Shown in pieces: positions 60,803 through 64,000 of a stretch of DNA of 64,000 nt. Under the pieces are notes generated by a model. It was not told where the DNA came from. It did no database searches and saw only the letters and a list, made by a program, of their open reading frames with translations. This stretch comes from Pseudomonadota bacterium (GTDB taxonomy: Bacteria; Pseudomonadota; Alphaproteobacteria; UBA1280; RI-95). The stretch covers positions 124,001 through 188,000 of the forward strand of contig WGLU01000006.1 in the NCBI GenBank assembly GCA_016125375.1. Direction: 5' to 3'. The position numbers and the translations under genes were made by a program. Positions within the stretch are counted from its first letter, which is position 1, and each line of letters opens with the position of its first letter.

Positions 60803-60872
60803 CGCCGAGCCTCCGTATTAAAAAACAAAGCTGGGTGAGTATGTAGGTGAAAATACCCCCCATGACAAGGGA

Positions 60873-61034
60873 TTAACGTTTTTTAGGCGTCTCGTCCTCG
60901 TCGTCGAATAAAATCCGGCTGGCGGCGCCATCCAGATCGTCAAACTGGCCGCTCTTTAGGGCCCAGATGAATGCGGTCAGCCCGAGCGTGCCCAAAAACA
61001 GGGCCATCGGTATCAGGTAAGCCAGAACATTCAT
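60873..61034 (-). CDS. ccoS: cbb3-type cytochrome oxidase assembly protein CcoS
   Basis: A 53-residue inner-membrane protein from ATG 61034 to TAA 60873. It has one transmembrane helix (about residues 5-25) and the typical cytosolic WALKSGQFDDLDGAASRILFDD stretch, in pieces WALKSGQFDD and DGAASRILFDD, shared by FixS/CcoS proteins. CcoS is needed for copper and haem insertion into cbb3 oxidase. It is the last gene of the ccoHIS unit and begins 4 bases after the ccoI stop. It is short but well supported. Confidence 0.93.
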   Translation of the reverse strand: MNVLAYLIPMALFLGTLGLTAFIWALKSGQFDDLDGAASRILFDDEDETPKKR

Positions 61035-61038
61035 GGAT

Positions 61039-63339
61039 CTAATCCCTCAGCAGCCGTAACGTGTTCAGCACCACCGTCACGGACGATGCCGACATCAGCA
61101 CCGCCGCACCCAGCGGCGTAATATACCCCGCCATAGCTAGGGGCACGGCCACGGTATTGTAACAGACAGCCAACGTAAAATTGCCCAAAACCATGCGGTG
61201 TGCCCGTTTGGACAGACGCCATGTGCGGACGGCGTCCATCAGGCGGTCATGCTGCAAAATCACATCTGCGGCTGTTTTGGCCACATCGCTGCCCGTGGCC
61301 AGCGTCATGCTGGCATGGGCCAGTGCCAGTGCAGGGGCGTCGTTGATACCGTCACCTATCATTAAAACGCGCTGTTCGCCATCCGAGAGCTTTTTCAGGG
61401 CGGCATGCTTGTCTTCGGGCGATTGATGGGAAAAAGCTTCCGTAATGCCCGTTTGGGCAGCAACAGCGTCCACGGCGGACTGTCTGTCGCCGGACAGCAG
61501 CATAACGGGCAATCCCGCTTGTTTAAAGGCCGCCACCGCCGCAGCGGCATCGGGGCGTAGCGTATCCTGGCAGGTCAGGGGCACGGCAGGTTTGCTGCCG
61601 TCACGGAACCAGAGCGGCGTGTTGTCATCTGCCACAGCGCCGCAAAAGGCGGCGCTGCCCAGACGGCAGACCCGTAGGCCGATTTTCCCTTCCAGCCCCT
61701 GACCGGGGATCTCGCGAACATTTTTTGCCGGTTCAGCCTGCGGGCAGGCGGCCACCACAGCCCGCGCCAGCGGGTGGGTACTGCCCACGGCAAGGCGTGC
61801 GGCTTTTGCCAGAGTATCCGACGGGGCCTCAACGGTGATGCGCCCGCTGGTCAGGGTGCCGGTTTTATCCAGCACCACGGTGGTGATGTCCTTCAACCGC
61901 TCAAGTGCACTCGCACTGGTCAGGAGGACACCCTGCCTGAGCAGCCGTGTAACGGCCGCCACCTGCACGCTGGGAACCGCCAGCGCCAGCGCGCATGGGC
62001 AGGTGACCAGTAAAACCGCCACCGCATGGGTAAGCGCCGTATGAATCTCCGCGCCAGCCAGCCACCACAGCGCAAAAGTTGCAGCCGCCAGCACGTGCAC
62101 AAGGGGGGCGTACAGCCGTGCCACGCGGTCGGCCAGCAGGGTGTAGCGGTTACGTGCCGTGGTGGCCTCTTCCACCAACGCCACAATGTGGGCCAGTCGG
62201 CTATCAGCCGCCCGTGCCGTCATGCGCAGCTTAAGCGCATCGCCTGCATTTAGGCTACCGGCAAAGGCAGTATCGCCTTTATGCAGCTGTGTGGGCAGAC
62301 TCTCGCCCGTCAGAAAAGCCGTATCCAGTGTCACTGTGTCGGTGAGCACCACGCCATCGGCAGGAATACGCTCGCCTTTGGCAACCAGAACGGTGTCACC
62401 AGCCGCCAGCGCCGACAGGGGCACGACTTCACTGCTTTGTCCGTTTAAACGCAGGGCGCTACCTGCCTGTAATCCGGCCAACTGTTCGGCTGCCGCCCGG
62501 CTGCGGCCACGGGCCCGACTGTCCAGATACCGACCCAGCAGCAGAAAGAACAGCAGCATGGCGGCGCTTTCAAAGTAGGTCTCGCCGCCGGTTTGGGTCA
62601 GCGTGTCAAAAATACTCAGGCCGAGCGTGAGGAGTACTGCAAGGCTGATGGGCACATCCATGTTCAGGCGCCCATGACGTAGCGCCCGCAGTGCCGAGGT
62701 GAAAAATGGCTGACCCGCCCAAACCGCCGCAGGCAGCACAATCAGTGCGGAAAACCCCTGCATCATCAAACGTGTCGTGGGCCCCATGCTGCCATCCGTA
62801 TCGGCCCACAGGGCGACCGACAGCAACATCACATTGGCGGCGGCAAACCCGGCAACGGCCAAACACAACAGCAGGTGTTTTTCTTCTTCCTTGCGGGTGG
62901 TTTCCAGCAGTTCCGGCCTGTACGGGCGCAGGGTGTACCCCAGTTGATGAACAGGTTCCAAAACCTTCTGTGCGGTCGTTTTCGACCTATCCCACCGCAC
63001 GGTCAAGCGCCGTGTGGTCAGGTTCATGCGGGCATAGGTCACACCGCTCTGCTGGCTCAGAACTGTTTCAATCAGCCATGCGCAGGCGGCGCAGTGAACG
63101 GCACCGACCATCAGGTGCACGGTCTGGATATTGCCTTCGGTGGTGATAAACGCCGTCATATCCGGCAGTGGTGCCTCTTCCGGCACCTGCGGGGGCTGGT
63201 TACTATCGAGCGTGCGACGCTCATAATAGCTGCCGAGCGAGAGGCCGTTAATCAGCGTATACGCCGCCTTGCAGCCTGCACAGCAGAAGCCTTGCCCCGC
63301 CGGAGAAGGCTGGCCGCAATGCTGGCAGGCGGTGGTCAT
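61039..63339 (-). CDS. ccoI: CcoI/FixI copper-type P1B ATPase for cbb3 oxidase
   Basis: The 766-residue membrane ATPase moves copper out of the cytosol for cbb3 oxidase assembly. The N terminus has two cysteine sites (C5xxC8 and C19CxxC23), a heavy-metal domain with GAVHCAACAW (C83/C86), then a P-type core of about eight helices. Signatures are the CPC metal site (TCPCALALAVP), phosphorylation DKTGT, THPLA (equivalent of the copper-specific HP) and GDGINDAPAL. It is flanked by ccoH and ccoS, which settles the identity. Confidence 0.95.
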   Translation of the reverse strand: MTTACQHCGQPSPAGQGFCCAGCKAAYTLINGLSLGSYYERRTLDSNQPPQVPEEAPLPDMTAFITTEGNIQTVHLMVGAVHCAACAWLIETVLSQQSGVTYARMNLTTRRLTVRWDRSKTTAQKVLEPVHQLGYTLRPYRPELLETTRKEEEKHLLLCLAVAGFAAANVMLLSVALWADTDGSMGPTTRLMMQGFSALIVLPAAVWAGQPFFTSALRALRHGRLNMDVPISLAVLLTLGLSIFDTLTQTGGETYFESAAMLLFFLLLGRYLDSRARGRSRAAAEQLAGLQAGSALRLNGQSSEVVPLSALAAGDTVLVAKGERIPADGVVLTDTVTLDTAFLTGESLPTQLHKGDTAFAGSLNAGDALKLRMTARAADSRLAHIVALVEEATTARNRYTLLADRVARLYAPLVHVLAAATFALWWLAGAEIHTALTHAVAVLLVTCPCALALAVPSVQVAAVTRLLRQGVLLTSASALERLKDITTVVLDKTGTLTSGRITVEAPSDTLAKAARLAVGSTHPLARAVVAACPQAEPAKNVREIPGQGLEGKIGLRVCRLGSAAFCGAVADDNTPLWFRDGSKPAVPLTCQDTLRPDAAAAVAAFKQAGLPVMLLSGDRQSAVDAVAAQTGITEAFSHQSPEDKHAALKKLSDGEQRVLMIGDGINDAPALALAHASMTLATGSDVAKTAADVILQHDRLMDAVRTWRLSKRAHRMVLGNFTLAVCYNTVAVPLAMAGYITPLGAAVLMSASSVTVVLNTLRLLRD

Positions 63340-63815
63340 TTGAAGTACAGGCGCTTGTGCGAATAGAGTGCGTCGTCACCGCGCGTGATGGTCAGAATGC
63401 TGTCCCATTGACCTTTGAGCGGCACATCTACCGCCACGGTATAGATGCCGTCTGTGCGCGGCGGGATGGTCAGGCTGACATCCGCCACCTGCTCGACAGG
63501 GCGTACAAGTGTGAGAACGAGGCTGGTTGGCACCAAAGGTTCGCCTCTGTTGTCCGCCAACTGGATTTTCAACACACCTTTTTGCGGCTCGGCAGATAGC
63601 ATGTCACTGGTGACATGCCACCCCAGCTTCTGCTCGGTTTCGCGTTGGGCAAGGGTCTGGTTATAGGCGAGCCCATGCTGGTAGGCTTGGTCGTCTGTCA
63701 CACCGTTAAAGGTGGTTTCGGCAAAGTAGACCATCACACCATCAACGGCAAAAATCACCCCAAAAAAGACGAAAAACCAGCTCCAGACCGGCAGGCGGGT
63801 AAAGGGGTTTTGCAT
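63336..63815 (-). CDS. ccoH: CcoH/FixH cbb3 oxidase assembly protein
   Basis: The 159-residue product has an N-terminal membrane helix (about residues 8-28) and a periplasmic immunoglobulin-like FixH domain with GVLKIQLADNRGEPL and SVSLTIPPRTDGIYTV-like strands. The ATG at 63815 has GAGG about 6 bases upstream; the longer frame from 63851 is less likely. Its stop overlaps the ccoI start (63336-63339, ATGA). It helps cbb3 oxidase assembly, probably by holding CcoI or the oxidase subunits. Confidence 0.92.
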   Translation of the reverse strand: MQNPFTRLPVWSWFFVFFGVIFAVDGVMVYFAETTFNGVTDDQAYQHGLAYNQTLAQRETEQKLGWHVTSDMLSAEPQKGVLKIQLADNRGEPLVPTSLVLTLVRPVEQVADVSLTIPPRTDGIYTVAVDVPLKGQWDSILTITRGDDALYSHKRLYFK

Positions 63816-63837
63816 GGGTGTCCTCTCTTGGTGCCGC

Positions 63838-64000
63838 TCAGGGCGCAACAAATATACTGGTGTAGGTGTCGGCGTATGTACCGTTGGTGATATGCAGGTC
63901 GACAGATGCTTTTCCGCTCACCTCACCGCGGGGCAGGTCTGCATACACGCGGTACGTACCTACTTTACCGGGTTTGACGGTCAGAACAAGCTGTCCATCC
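63838..64000 (-). CDS. ccoG: 3' end of probable CcoG/FixG (partial)
   Basis: The frame open from the window edge ends at TGA 63838-63840. Its 54 residues form a beta-rich stretch ending SVDLHITNGTYADTYTSIF, like the C-terminal immunoglobulin-like domain of FixG. The gene order ccoG-ccoH-ccoI-ccoS supports the call, but no ferredoxin-type Cys motifs are visible because the 5' part lies outside the window. Confidence 0.65.
   Translation of the reverse strand, partial: DGQLVLTVKPGKVGTYRVYADLPRGEVSGKASVDLHITNGTYADTYTSIFVAP

Overview
The window (about 57-58% GC by eye) reads as a chromosomal segment of a Gram-negative proteobacterium, most likely an alphaproteobacterium. Pointers are LolA, lipoprotein signal peptides, rickettsial 17-kDa-type lipoproteins, an rsmB/rpe neighbourhood, a FixGHIS/CcoGHIS oxidase-assembly cluster and a GspC-like protein. 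The species cannot be fixed from the sequence. No rRNA, CRISPR array, insertion sequence or prophage was seen. One tRNA gene, tRNA-Thr(CGU), is present.

Region 1 (1-20.2 kb, almost all minus strand) is a surface-polysaccharide locus. Read from the promoter near 20.1 kb it runs: winged-helix regulator fused to a Rossmann-like domain, wecB, a GNAT, a glycosyltransferase, two paralogous glycine-zipper lipoproteins, nhaA, a heparinase II/III-type lyase, a membrane-anchored protein, a WbuB-like glycosyltransferase, a WbpV-WbpL-WbpM-like trio (amino-sugar nucleotide synthesis and lipid-carrier loading), galU, a GNAT, ugd, a UDP-glucuronate epimerase, a membrane protein and nth. No flippase, polymerase or ABC exporter lies here.

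Region 2 (20.2-27.7 kb) is housekeeping: rpe, rsmB, acs, a YHYH-domain secreted protein, a single-domain SpoT-like HD hydrolase, tRNA-Thr and a LysR regulator.

Region 3 (27.7-32.5 kb) is the most novel-looking part. A membrane-anchored fibre-like protein converges on a tightly packed four-gene set of exported proteins: a DsbA-fold protein without catalytic cysteines, a Hint (hedgehog/intein) protein that keeps the N-terminal cleavage residues but lacks the C-terminal Asn, and two small unknown proteins.

Region 4 (32.6-40.7 kb) holds kynU, phhA, an MBL-fold hydrolase, a PP2C-like phosphatase coupled to lolA, a fatty-acid hydroxylase, a LysM protein and an orphan solute-binding protein. Region 5 (40.7-47.7 kb) is a four-gene signalling unit: GAF protein, TPR/beta-barrel protein, FecR-domain protein, CHASE2 adenylate cyclase. 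Region 6 (47.8-55.5 kb) has a DASS transporter, an SH3 protein, an esterase, plsX with a small partner gene, an ACP-like protein without the usual serine, and ftsK.

Region 7 (55.5-59 kb) has a 450-base leader, a 43-residue lipoprotein, an exported 599-residue protein with strongly skewed codon use (probably a major surface protein) and an orphan GspC-like gene. The window ends with argS and ccoS, ccoI, ccoH and the 3' end of a probable ccoG.

Two cross-locus patterns stand out. A TGTTCA-N5-TGAACA-type palindrome lies upstream of both the polysaccharide regulator and the major surface protein. Four genes with unusually GC-rich third positions have Shine-Dalgarno sequences inside short inverted repeats. 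All calls come from reading the sequence; no database search was run.
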